A stretch of DNA of 64,000 nt from Polyangia bacterium (GTDB taxonomy: Bacteria > Myxococcota_A > Polyangia > Nannocystales > Nannocystaceae), in the NCBI GenBank assembly GCA_030429545.1, contig JAUIFF010000005.1, positions 62,001-126,000 on the forward strand. Reading direction: 5' to 3'. The position numbers and the translations under genes are program-made. This document shows, piece after piece, positions 7,845-18,004 of the stretch (positions within the stretch are counted from its first letter, which is position 1; each line of letters opens with the position of its first letter). The notes under the pieces were generated by a model. It did no database searches. It worked only from the letters and a program-made list of their open reading frames with translations, and was not told the origin of the DNA.

Positions 7845-9368
7845 ATGAACTCGATCGACCCGCCGACCTTTCGCAAAATTCTGGTTGCCAACCGCGGTGA
7901 GATTGCCGTGCGTGTGTTTCGGACCTGTGCCGAACACGGGATCGCAACGGTCGCGGTGTACAGCGAAGCCGACCGCGACTCGTTGCATGTCGATGCCGCC
8001 GACGAGGCCGTGTGCATTGGTCCGGCAGCATCGAGCGAGAGTTACTTGCGTGCCGACAGGATCGTCGCCGCAGCCAAGGAAACCGGAGCCGATGCGATCC
8101 ACCCGGGCTACGGGTTTTTGAGCGAGCGGCCCGCATTGGTGAAGGCCTGCGAGGAGGCCGGGATCACGTTTATCGGCCCGGGCATTCGCGCGATGGACAT
8201 CATGGGCGACAAAATCCGCGCCCGCGAGGCGATGTCCGACGCCGGTGTGCCCGTGGTTCCGGGCGTCAACGACCTCGAAACCTGGGAGCAGGCCGCCGCG
8301 GTCGCGCGCGAGATCGGGATGCCGGTGATGCTCAAGGCCGCGGCCGGTGGCGGCGGCAAGGGCATGCGGATCGTTCACAAAGTCGAGAATCTGCAACGGG
8401 CCTTTGCCGCGGCAGCCCGCGAGGCCCAGGCGGCGTTTGGCGACGGTCGACTGTTGCTCGAGCGTGCGGTGATGCGAGCCCGGCATGTCGAGATCCAGCT
8501 GATGGCCGACAGCCACGGCAATGTCGTTGCCCTCAACGAACGCGATTGCTCGGTCCAGCGGCGCCACCAAAAAGTGATTGAAGAGTGTCCGTCGCCGAGT
8601 CCGCAAATGACCCCCGAGGTACGGCGGGCGATGGGGGATGTCGCGGTGCGGGCGGCCAAGGCTGTCGACTACTGCGGGGCCGGGACGGTTGAGTTTTTGT
8701 TTGAAGAAACCGAAGACGGCCCCCGCTACTACTTTTTGGAAATGAACACGCGCCTGCAGGTTGAGCACCCGGTGACCGAGGCGACCTGTGGGCGCGACCT
8801 GGTGTGGGACCAGATCTGTGTGGCGGCCGGGCACCGTTTGGATGTCACCCAGGAAACGGTGCAACTACAAGGACACGCGATCGAGTGTCGGATCTACGCC
8901 GAGGACCCGGTCCGGTTTTTGCCGAGTCCCGGGCACGTCCATCAAATCCGCTGGCCCCATGGCGGCAACATCCGGGTCGACACCGCGGTCGGTTCGGGCA
9001 GCGAAGTTTCGAGCCACTACGACCCGATGATCGCCAAGTTGACGGTGTGGGGTGCCGACCGCAATCAGGCGATTGCGAGGATGCGCGAGGCCCTGCGTGA
9101 GACGGTCGTGTTGGGGATTTCGACCAATATCCCGTTTCACCTGCGGGTGCTCCAAGAACCAGATTTTATCCGAGGCGATTTCTCGACGCGGTACATCGAT
9201 GAGCACCCAGACCTGCTGGCACCCGCTGCCCTCGGGGAAGAGGCCGAGGCCGCCGCAGTCGCAGCCGCGGCTTGGAGTGCGGCCCAAACATTGGGTGCAC
9301 CTACAAGTTCTTCGAGCGATAGTGCAGAAGTCAGTGCCTGGCGGCAGTCCGCACGTTGGCGGCGTTAG
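7845..9368 (+). CDS. accC: Biotin carboxylase subunit of an acyl-CoA carboxylase
   Basis: A 507-residue protein with the complete biotin carboxylase architecture. The N-terminal domain starts KILVANRGEIAVRVFR, the ATP-grasp glycine loop GGGGKGMR is at 168-175, and the catalytic EMNTRLQVEH is at 299-308, followed by the C-terminal domain. It carboxylates biotin on a carrier protein using ATP and bicarbonate. There is no biotinyl domain, so it works with a separate carrier and carboxyltransferase that are not in this window. The C-terminal 45 residues (Ala/Ser-rich) extend past the usual length of about 450. It may serve acetyl-CoA, propionyl-CoA or another acyl-CoA carboxylase; sequence alone does not decide. 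Confidence 0.9.
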   Translation: MNSIDPPTFRKILVANRGEIAVRVFRTCAEHGIATVAVYSEADRDSLHVDAADEAVCIGPAASSESYLRADRIVAAAKETGADAIHPGYGFLSERPALVKACEEAGITFIGPGIRAMDIMGDKIRAREAMSDAGVPVVPGVNDLETWEQAAAVAREIGMPVMLKAAAGGGGKGMRIVHKVENLQRAFAAAAREAQAAFGDGRLLLERAVMRARHVEIQLMADSHGNVVALNERDCSVQRRHQKVIEECPSPSPQMTPEVRRAMGDVAVRAAKAVDYCGAGTVEFLFEETEDGPRYYFLEMNTRLQVEHPVTEATCGRDLVWDQICVAAGHRLDVTQETVQLQGHAIECRIYAEDPVRFLPSPGHVHQIRWPHGGNIRVDTAVGSGSEVSSHYDPMIAKLTVWGADRNQAIARMREALRETVVLGISTNIPFHLRVLQEPDFIRGDFSTRYIDEHPDLLAPAALGEEAEAAAVAAAAWSAAQTLGAPTSSSSDSAEVSAWRQSARWRR

Positions 9369-9720
9369 GGCGCGTCACACCGCGAGCACGGGACTCCGCT
9401 TGGCCGCCTGCACGGTCGATGGACTTCGTCGCGTCACCGCGTGCACACGAGCCCGTGCACGCACTCCATACCGTGTGCATGAGGCGTGGCTGGACAATGG
9501 CCCACACGCTCGTCGCCGAAAATAGATGTAGGAGCAACAAGTCCCGCCCGATGCAGCACAGGTAGGGCCGGGTTGGCCCCGCCGCTTCGGGACCGCCAAG
9601 GACAGCCCGCCCGGCCGTTACCGGGGGTAGGGCGTGACCTCCGGCGGCTTGCGACCGCCTGTCGCCTTGACCCGGGCCCGCAATTCGCAACACTTCGTGG
9701 TACACCGACCTGGATCGCCC
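9369..9720. other. Intergenic region, no gene seen
   Basis: The 352 bases between accC and the first Sco gene carry only short open frames with no domain. I see a few GTGCAC/GTGTGCA words and near-matches to the window-wide palindrome, but no clear terminator hairpin. Confidence 0.4.
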
Positions 9721-10431
9721 ATGCCCGCCCGTCCACTTGACCAACCTCCGCATCCGACTGAAGGCAGCTGGTTGCGCCGGACGTTTGTCCGCTACCCCTG
9801 GCACGTGTCGGCGATTTTTGGCGTTGTCGTCATCACCCTCATCCGCCCGTTTCAAAGTTGCTACGTCGAGTATCGCAACCTCGAAAAGATGCAGGTCGCG
9901 CTCGAGAAGCTGCCGGTGATGTACACGGTGCCCGAGTTTTCACTGGTCGATGAGCGGGGGCAGACGTTTTCGCGCGAGACCATGGCCGGGCGCGTATGGG
10001 TCACCTCGTTTTTCTTTACCAGCTGCCCGAGCATTTGCCCGCGAATCACGCGGACCATGATGGACCTGCAGGGCAAGCTGGCGAAGATCGAAGACCACAA
10101 CGTCGGGTTGTTGAGCTTCACCGTCGATCCCGAAACCGATACCCCCGACAAACTGCAGCGGCATGCCCGAACCATCGAGGCCGATCCCGAGCGCTGGCGG
10201 TTTGTCACGGGGCCGCGGCCGGCGATGGAGGAGCTTGTGGTCGGCGGGTTTAAGTTCGCTATGGATCCCAAAAAGCAGGAGGGCGATGCCTCGATGTACG
10301 ACATTGCCCATGCAACCAAGTTGGTGGTGGTCGATCAGCAGGGCAATGTCCGCGGGTTGTTCAACACCGACGAAGAGGGACTGGCCGAGGCCTTAGAGGC
10401 CAGCGTCGTGCTCGATCGAGCCGGTCGCTAA
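9721..10431 (+). CDS. Sco/SenC copper-chaperone-like protein
   Basis: A 236-residue protein starting at the ATG at 9721. One membrane anchor spans residues 28-44. The thioredoxin-like domain that follows carries CPSIC (102-106) and a conserved histidine (His197 in DIAHATK), the three copper ligands of Sco proteins. Sco delivers copper to the CuA site of cytochrome oxidase subunit II or acts as a thiol oxidoreductase on it. A second, more divergent Sco gene lies in the same respiratory cluster directly before coxB. This one is followed 57 bases later by a cytochrome c gene. The family call is firm. Confidence 0.88.
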   Translation: MPARPLDQPPHPTEGSWLRRTFVRYPWHVSAIFGVVVITLIRPFQSCYVEYRNLEKMQVALEKLPVMYTVPEFSLVDERGQTFSRETMAGRVWVTSFFFTSCPSICPRITRTMMDLQGKLAKIEDHNVGLLSFTVDPETDTPDKLQRHARTIEADPERWRFVTGPRPAMEELVVGGFKFAMDPKKQEGDASMYDIAHATKLVVVDQQGNVRGLFNTDEEGLAEALEASVVLDRAGR

Positions 10432-10488
10432 CCTGTCTCCACAAGTCTGGGATCGGCAAAAAACCGGGTCCACAAAGGTAATTTGAAG

Positions 10489-11040
10489 ATGTCGCACGCT
10501 CCGCTCGCAGCCCCTTCGCGCAACCGCTTTTTCCGCATGTTTGGATTGCTTGCGGGTTTGGCAGCAACCGTCACCGCCAGCAGTTTGCTCGCCGCTTGCG
10601 ACCAGGGTCCGCCCGAATTTACCGAGCCAGTTGTGCTTCGGGGCAAACAAGTCTCGGCCGAGCGGCTCAACCACGGGCGCAAGTTGTACCTGCGCTCGTG
10701 CGCCTCGTGTCACGGGTATGAGGGCAAGGGCGATGGCCCGGCGTCGCGCAGCCTCGACCCCAAACCCCGCAACTTTCAAACGGCCGACTTCCTTTATACG
10801 TCGACTGGCGAGGGCAACCTGCCGACCGACGAAGACCTGGCCAAGATCATCCGCAACGGCAAGCTCGACCGCGGGATGCCGGCCTGGCATGGATTTCAGG
10901 CCGACGATATCGCTGCGGTCGCGGACTACATTAAGACGTTCTCGCCCAAGTGGCGCGAGGCGGCTGAGCCCGAACCGAAGCCCGAACCGAAGCCAGAACC
11001 GAAGCCAGAACCGAAGCCGCAGCCCGTGCCCATGGGTTGA
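10489..11040 (+). CDS. Class I cytochrome c lipoprotein with EPKP repeat tail
   Basis: A 183-residue protein. The ATG at 10489 is chosen because an AAAGG lies 10 bases upstream; a TTG six bases earlier is possible. The signal ends in LLAAC (Cys37), a good lipobox. One haem site CASCH (71-75) and a distal methionine in RGMPAW (Met130) define a monohaem class I cytochrome c. The C-terminus is a KPEP tandem repeat that probably spans or binds the envelope. It likely carries electrons between the alternative complex III and cytochrome oxidase encoded downstream, or serves assembly. Haem attachment would depend on the ccm genes at 27.5-36.9 kb. Confidence 0.87.
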   Translation: MSHAPLAAPSRNRFFRMFGLLAGLAATVTASSLLAACDQGPPEFTEPVVLRGKQVSAERLNHGRKLYLRSCASCHGYEGKGDGPASRSLDPKPRNFQTADFLYTSTGEGNLPTDEDLAKIIRNGKLDRGMPAWHGFQADDIAAVADYIKTFSPKWREAAEPEPKPEPKPEPKPEPKPQPVPMG

Positions 11041-11567
11041 TCGTGCGAACTCCGCGAAATGCGGGTATCTGCAACGGTTGACCTGCGGAAAAATCAGCGG
11101 CTAAAAGTGCGCGTAACCGGCGTTTGTGTGTGTCTGCAAGCTTTCTATCCCAGATGCAGAAGGTTGTGATCTCTGCGGCGGACGGTCGTTCGAGTTGATC
11201 GTCCCTGCGTCGAACTGTCGCGGTTTGGGTTGTAGCTGCATCCAACCAAACCGCGAGGGACAAAGTCGTGTGCGCGAGGGGGTCCCCATAAATGGTTTTC
11301 GCGACAGGCTGACGCGCGACATGGGACCGCCTTGGCAACAACCCCACCCCTGTTCCAAGGTGGTTTGTACACGCCCACAAAGTCGTGCGTTATCCCCTAA
11401 AACGCATCGAAACCAGTGTTGCGACCTGGTCACATGGCTGATAGGGTGCGCGCCGAAACAAGCCCTACGTGTATCTATCGAGCGCCTTGGAGCGCTTCCC
11501 AGCTCCCGCTCAAATCCCTCCCCAGGATCCGATACACAACGGGTTACCTCGAACGAAGGTGAAAAAA
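11041..11567. other. Leader region of the act operon
   Basis: 527 bases without a convincing gene separate the cytochrome c gene from actA. A TTGACC at 11078 with TAAAAG 18 bases later (11102-11107) is a possible sigma-70-type promoter, though weakly matched. One exact palindrome TGTAGCTGCA lies at 11231-11240. The long leader suggests that the act-cox genes have their own promoter. Confidence 0.35.
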
Positions 11568-12224
11568 GTGCCGGCCATTTTTCCTCGCTGGACGAACAAG
11601 ATCCCACTCGCCATTGCGGTGCTCGGTCCCCTAGTTGGGGCTGGAGTGATCTTTGGTGTTTGGTACTACTGGTCCCCGGAGTTCACAGACGTCGGTTATC
11701 GCCCCGAGCAACCTGTGTCCTTTAGTCACAAGTTGCACGCCGGCGATATGGGTCTGGATTGCCGCTACTGCCACAACACCGTGGAAGTGGCTGCGAAAGC
11801 CGCAATCCCCCCGACTCAGACCTGTATGAACTGCCATTCGCTGGTCAAGACCGACAGCCCCAAGCTGAAGAAGGTCCGCGACAGCTACGAGAGCGGCAAA
11901 CCGATCCCGTGGGTCCGCGTCCACCAGCTCCCCGATTACGCGTTCTTCGACCACCGTCCGCACCTCGCGGCCGGCGTCGGTTGCTCGACCTGTCACGGCC
12001 GTATCGACCAGATGACGGTGGTCCAAATGGACCAGCCGTTGTCGATGGGTTGGTGCCTCGACTGTCACCGCGACCCCGACAACAACCTGCGCCCGCTCGA
12101 CCGGATCACCGATATGAACTGGGATCCCCACAGCGAGGAAGCATTGGCCTACAACCCCAACGAAGACCCCGAGCGCAAGCGTAAGGTCGTTCCGCCCGAG
12201 CACTGCTCCGGGTGTCACCGCTAG
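11568..12224 (+). CDS. actA: Alternative complex III subunit A, pentahaem cytochrome c
   Basis: A 218-residue protein. The GTG at 11568 is preferred because AAGG lies 8 bases upstream; a GTG nine bases earlier leaves no spacing. One N-terminal membrane anchor (residues 12-35) is followed by five haem c motifs: CRYCH (65-69), CMNCH (86-90), CSTCH (139-143), CLDCH (163-167) and CSGCH (213-217). This is the expected ActA pattern. ActA anchors the periplasmic electron wire of alternative complex III, the quinol:electron-acceptor oxidoreductase that replaces cytochrome bc1. It starts an operon with actB 18 bases downstream. Confidence 0.93.
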   Translation: MPAIFPRWTNKIPLAIAVLGPLVGAGVIFGVWYYWSPEFTDVGYRPEQPVSFSHKLHAGDMGLDCRYCHNTVEVAAKAAIPPTQTCMNCHSLVKTDSPKLKKVRDSYESGKPIPWVRVHQLPDYAFFDHRPHLAAGVGCSTCHGRIDQMTVVQMDQPLSMGWCLDCHRDPDNNLRPLDRITDMNWDPHSEEALAYNPNEDPERKRKVVPPEHCSGCHR

Positions 12225-12241
12225 GTCTTGGAGAGGTCGAC

Positions 12242-15200
12242 ATGAGTAAACAAAGCCACAAGACCTACTGGCGCAGCATCGAAGCCCGCGAGCTCCAAGA
12301 GCAGGGTGTCGTGCCCGAAGCTGCCGATGAGTTCCCCGGTCAAGAGTTGGTGACCCTGGGCCGCAAGGTCCGCGACCACAAACTCGGCCGGCGTAAATTT
12401 TTTGGCGTGGTCGGAGCGACCGGTGCCGCCGGACTTGCAACAGGTTGTATCCGCAAGCCCACCGAGCACATCCTCCCGTTCGCCAAACGTCCCGAAGACC
12501 GGATCCCGGGCAAGGCTGAGTACTACGCGACCGCCAATCAAATCGGCAGCACGGTTGTCGGTTTGCTCGTCGAGTCGCAAGACGGCCGCCCGATCAAGAT
12601 CGAGGGCAACCCGCGGCACGAAAACTCCGGCGGAGCCACCGATGCCTGGATTCAGGCCACGGTGTTGTCGCTGTACGACCCCGACCGTTCGGTCGGGCCG
12701 ATGCGCAACGAAGGCGGAGAGCTGGTCGACACCGACTGGGGCGCCGCCGGTGAGGCGATCGGCGCTGCCTTGGCCGCCGCACCGCAGGGGCAGGGCGTCG
12801 GTCTTGTCCTGCGCGACGTGATGTCGCCGACGATGTTGGCAACCATCCGGGCGTTCCAAGACAAATACCCGAAGGCGCGGTTGTTCCTGAGCGACCCGGC
12901 GACCGATGCCAACCGCCGCGACACCGCCGAGACACTGATCGGCGAGGGTGCTCGGTTGAGCTTCAAGATCGATCGCGCGACCACGCTGTTCGCCGTCGAC
13001 TGCGACTTCTTGAGCACCGATGCCGACCACATCCGGCTCGCCCAAGAGTATGCGGTGCGCCGCCATGTCGAAAAGCCCGGCGACACCATGAGCCGGCTGT
13101 ATGCGATCGAGCCGCACTTCACCATCACCGGTGCCCAGGCCGACCACTACTTGCCGGTCACAGCCCATCGGATCGGCCACGTGCTCATGGGCCTCGCCCG
13201 CGAGCTGGCGACGGTTCACGGCGCGAAGTTTGATGATGCAATCAACGGCCTGATCACCGGCTCGCCAGAGCTCGAAGGCGAAGAGGCGAAGTTCGTCAAG
13301 TTCCTCGCCGCTGACCTCAAGGCCTCGGCCGATGCCAAAAACGCCACCGGCGTCGTCATGGTCGGCGAGCGTCAGCCGCCGTGGGTCCACGCCTTGGGCG
13401 TGGCCATCAACTCGGCGATGATGTTCTTTGGCCGCTCCGCCCGCGCGCACTACCAGGACAACGCAGTGCCGATGGAAGGTCTGCAGGCCCTGGCCGCAGC
13501 CCTCGGCAACAAGGCGATCAACACCGTCATCGTGCTGGGTGCCAACCCGGTCTACGACACGCCCGGCGCCCTCGACATCGGCAACCTGTTGTCGCAGGCG
13601 AGCTTGGTTGTACATGCAGGGGACTCGCTCGACGACACCGCCCGCATCGCCCACTGGCACCTGCCGCTGAGCCACTACCTCGAAACCTGGGGCGACCTCG
13701 AGTCGTCGGCCGGGACCGTTTCGATCTGCCAACCGCTGATCGATCCGTTGTTCGACACCCGCAGCGAGATCGAGATCCTCAACTGGATCACCACCGGCAA
13801 AGAGACCGCCGGTTTGGATCTCGTGCAAGCGACCTGGCGCGAGGCCCTCGGCAACGCCTACTCCGACCGCGAGTGGCGTCGCTGGCTGCACGATGGTGTC
13901 GCCGCCGGTGTACCCCGCTCGGGCAAGGCGATTCGCGTCGAGCACTGGGACAAGGCTGCTGAGCTGGTTGAGGCCGGGCTCAACACCGCGAGCCCCGAGG
14001 GCTGGGAGCTCAACTTCCACGTCTGCCCCAAGGTCATCGACGGGCGGATGGCCAACAACATGTGGCTACAAGAACTGCCGCACCCGATGTCGAAACTGAC
14101 CTGGGACAACGCTGTCTACCTCAGCGAGACCGAGGCCAGCCAACTCGGGGTCAGCAACTGCGATCTCGTCAAGGTCGAGGTCGGCGGGCGCAGCATCACC
14201 GCACCGGTGTGGATCGCTCCTGGCCAGGCACCCAAAACGATCTCGATCGGACTTGGCTACGGCCGCGAGAAGTTCGGCCGCCACGCCGACGGGGCAGGGG
14301 TCAATGCGTACCCGCTCCAAGCAGGCGAAAACCCCTGGTTTGTCGGTGGTGCCCAGGTGACCAAGGTCGTCGGCCGCCGGATGATTTACTCGACCCAGGA
14401 CCACGGGTCGATGCACCCGGGCGTCAGCTACACCGGCGAGGACCAACCCGACAACGTCGGCCTGACCTATCCGACCCGCCCGATCGTCCGCGAGACCACG
14501 GTCGACGGTTACAAGAAAAACCCCGACTTCGCCCAGGAAGGCGACTTGATGGCCGAGGAAAACCTCAAGTCGTTGTGGGACCACAACGAAGGGGTTATCG
14601 GAGCGCCCGAGCTCAAGGGGATCCAGCAGTGGGGATTGGTCATCGACCTCAACAAGTGCACCGGTTGCAACACCTGCACCATCGCTTGTCAGGCCGAGAA
14701 CAACATCGCCACGGTCGGTCGCAGCGAAATCGCCAACGGCCGTGAGCTCCACTGGATTCGCCTCGACCGCTACTTCTCCGGCGACTCCTCGCGCCCGCAG
14801 GCCATCATCCAGCCGATGCTGTGCCAGCACTGCGAGACGGCACCCTGCGAGAGCGTGTGCCCGGTCAACGCGACCAACCACTCGCCCGAGGGCCTCAACG
14901 ACATGGCCTACAACCGCTGTGTCGGTACCCGTTACTGCGCCAACAACTGCCCGTACAAGGTCCGGCGGTTCAACTTCTTCAACTACAACCGGCGCATGGA
15001 CGAGACCAACGGTCCCATCCAAAACATGGTGCGCAACCCCGATGTCACGGTGCGCTTTCGCGGTGTCATCGAGAAGTGCACCTACTGCGTGCAGCGGATC
15101 AACGAGGCCAAGATTCAGGCCCACGTCAACGGCGTCGACGTCGTCAAGGACGGCGACATCGTCACTGCCTGCCAGCAGGCATGTCCGACCAAGGCGATCA

Positions 15201-15346
15201 CCTTTGGTGATATCGCCGACCCAGAAACCAAAGTTGCCAAGCTGCGGGCCCAGGACCGCAACTACAACGTGCTCCAAGACCTCTTGACCCGGCCGCGCAC
15301 CACCTACCTCGGTCGCGTTCGCAACCCCAACCCGGACTACGTGTAA
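12242..15346 (+). CDS. actB: Alternative complex III subunit B, fused molybdopterin-like and Fe-S protein
   Basis: A 1034-residue protein starting at the ATG at 12242 behind GGAGAGG. Near the N-terminus GRRKFFGVVG (49-58) is a twin-arginine signal, followed by a lipobox-like Cys69. The middle is the molybdopterin-oxidoreductase-like domain, which in ActB is known to lack the cofactor. The C-terminal part from about residue 806 is a ferredoxin-like module with CTGCNTC, CQHCETAPCESVCPV, CVGTRYCANNCPY, CTYC and CQQACP, enough for four iron-sulfur clusters. In the complex it sits in the periplasm and passes electrons to the haems of ActA and ActE. It lies directly upstream of actC. Confidence 0.94.
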   Translation: MSKQSHKTYWRSIEARELQEQGVVPEAADEFPGQELVTLGRKVRDHKLGRRKFFGVVGATGAAGLATGCIRKPTEHILPFAKRPEDRIPGKAEYYATANQIGSTVVGLLVESQDGRPIKIEGNPRHENSGGATDAWIQATVLSLYDPDRSVGPMRNEGGELVDTDWGAAGEAIGAALAAAPQGQGVGLVLRDVMSPTMLATIRAFQDKYPKARLFLSDPATDANRRDTAETLIGEGARLSFKIDRATTLFAVDCDFLSTDADHIRLAQEYAVRRHVEKPGDTMSRLYAIEPHFTITGAQADHYLPVTAHRIGHVLMGLARELATVHGAKFDDAINGLITGSPELEGEEAKFVKFLAADLKASADAKNATGVVMVGERQPPWVHALGVAINSAMMFFGRSARAHYQDNAVPMEGLQALAAALGNKAINTVIVLGANPVYDTPGALDIGNLLSQASLVVHAGDSLDDTARIAHWHLPLSHYLETWGDLESSAGTVSICQPLIDPLFDTRSEIEILNWITTGKETAGLDLVQATWREALGNAYSDREWRRWLHDGVAAGVPRSGKAIRVEHWDKAAELVEAGLNTASPEGWELNFHVCPKVIDGRMANNMWLQELPHPMSKLTWDNAVYLSETEASQLGVSNCDLVKVEVGGRSITAPVWIAPGQAPKTISIGLGYGREKFGRHADGAGVNAYPLQAGENPWFVGGAQVTKVVGRRMIYSTQDHGSMHPGVSYTGEDQPDNVGLTYPTRPIVRETTVDGYKKNPDFAQEGDLMAEENLKSLWDHNEGVIGAPELKGIQQWGLVIDLNKCTGCNTCTIACQAENNIATVGRSEIANGRELHWIRLDRYFSGDSSRPQAIIQPMLCQHCETAPCESVCPVNATNHSPEGLNDMAYNRCVGTRYCANNCPYKVRRFNFFNYNRRMDETNGPIQNMVRNPDVTVRFRGVIEKCTYCVQRINEAKIQAHVNGVDVVKDGDIVTACQQACPTKAITFGDIADPETKVAKLRAQDRNYNVLQDLLTRPRTTYLGRVRNPNPDYV

Positions 15347-15352
15347 CCCGCC

Positions 15353-16733
<1,381 letters not shown>

Positions 16734-16741
<8 letters not shown>

Positions 16742-17279
16742 GGTAAAACGCAAAAAGGTCTACGGCCTGGCGGCCGAGTACGACACGGCCAAGGGTGTGT
16801 ACCACGCCTGCGAAAAGGTCCGCGACGCCGGCTACACCGTCTGGGATGCACATACACCCTTCCCGGTGCACGGCCTCGACAAAGCCATGGGCCTCAAGCC
16901 CTCCGTGCTCCCATGGATCATCTTCGCCATGGGCATGACGGGCATGACCATCGGCATCTCGCTGCAGTACTGGACCTCGGTCGTCGACTACCCGACGATC
17001 ATCGCCGGTAAGCCGCTGTTTTCGTGGCAGGCATTTGTCCCCGTCACCTTCGAGTTGACGATTTTACTGTCGGCATTCGGCGCGGTGTTTGGGATGTTGG
17101 GGCTCAACAAGCTCCCGCAGCTCTACCACCCGCTGTTCAACCTGCCGGCGTTTTCCCGGGTCACCGACGATAGGTTCTTTATCGCCATCGAGGTCGATGA
17201 TCCCAACTACGACGAGACCCGCACCCGCAAGCTCCTCGAGAGCACCGGGGCCATCAACGTCTACGAGGTCGAGGACTGA
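16734..17279 (+). CDS. actD: Alternative complex III subunit D
   Basis: A 181-residue protein. The ATG at 16734 overlaps the actC stop; a GTG three codons earlier is possible. The soluble N-terminus ([25 protein letters not shown]) and [16 protein letters not shown] precede two transmembrane segments (about 60-82 and 98-118), then HPLFNLP and a charged C-terminal domain. This is the usual ActD layout. ActD is a structural membrane subunit without cofactors that holds the ActC and ActF parts together. Residues encoded at 16847-16856 contain an exact TGCACATACA palindrome written with codons this gene otherwise avoids. Confidence 0.92.
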
Positions 17280-17281
17280 TC

Positions 17282-18001
17282 ATGCGCACGTCGTTGAAAC
17301 CTACCCAGCTGTTTGCCGCGGCTTGCCTCGCGGCCGGGGTCCTTGCCTCGGGTTGTCAGGGCAACCGCTCGGAAGCTCCGCCGGTCCACATCTGGCACAA
17401 CATGGACTTCCAAAACAAACTCGATCCGCAGGAGGAGTACGACTTCTTCTTCGCCATCGACTGCCCCGAAGAAGCCGCCAAGATCGCGGAGCTCAAGGCC
17501 AAGGCTGTCGCCCACGGGCACAACCCCGACCACCTGCCGCTCCCCGAAAAGACCTGTCGCGGACGGGCCATGCGCAACGCGCCGGCCGGCACTGTCGCCC
17601 GCGGTCATCTCAAAAACGATGACCACCTCTACAAGGGTCGCGGCCCCGACGGTCGCCTCGTCGACGAGCTGCCCAAGGGCATCGTGCTCAGCGAAGAGCT
17701 GCTCAACCGCGGCGAGGAGCGCTACAACATCTACTGCCAGCCGTGCCACGACTATGCGGGCACCGGCCAGGGCATCGCCACCCGCCGCGGTGGTGGGTTT
17801 GCCGTGCAACCGGCCAACTTCCACGAAGACAAGTTCCGGGCCATGCCGCTCGGGCACTTCTACGACGTCATCGTCAATGGCAAGGGGACCATGCTCCCCT
17901 ACGCCGCCCAGATCGTTTCGGTCGAAGACCGCTGGGCGATTGCCGCGTGGGTGCGCACCCTCCAACAAAGCCGCACCACCGTCGCCATGGGAGGGAAGTA
18001 A
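17282..18001 (+). CDS. actE: Alternative complex III subunit E, monohaem cytochrome c lipoprotein
   Basis: A 239-residue protein starting 2 bases after actD. The signal ends in LASGC (Cys25), a clear lipobox, so the protein is lipid-anchored. One haem motif CQPCH (152-156) is followed by a candidate distal methionine in GTMLPY. Two extra cysteines (Cys61, Cys92) lie in the N-terminal region. ActE passes electrons from the complex to a soluble carrier or straight to the caa3 oxidase, as known from ACIII-caa3 supercomplexes. The operon context fixes the identity. Confidence 0.93.
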   Translation: MRTSLKPTQLFAAACLAAGVLASGCQGNRSEAPPVHIWHNMDFQNKLDPQEEYDFFFAIDCPEEAAKIAELKAKAVAHGHNPDHLPLPEKTCRGRAMRNAPAGTVARGHLKNDDHLYKGRGPDGRLVDELPKGIVLSEELLNRGEERYNIYCQPCHDYAGTGQGIATRRGGGFAVQPANFHEDKFRAMPLGHFYDVIVNGKGTMLPYAAQIVSVEDRWAIAAWVRTLQQSRTTVAMGGK

Positions 18002-18004
18002 ACA

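Noticed and set aside
11126..11725. 199-codon plus-strand frame before actA
   Set aside because: It runs in a different frame into actA, is Cys/Ser/Arg-rich and lacks homology; the leader is better read as non-coding.
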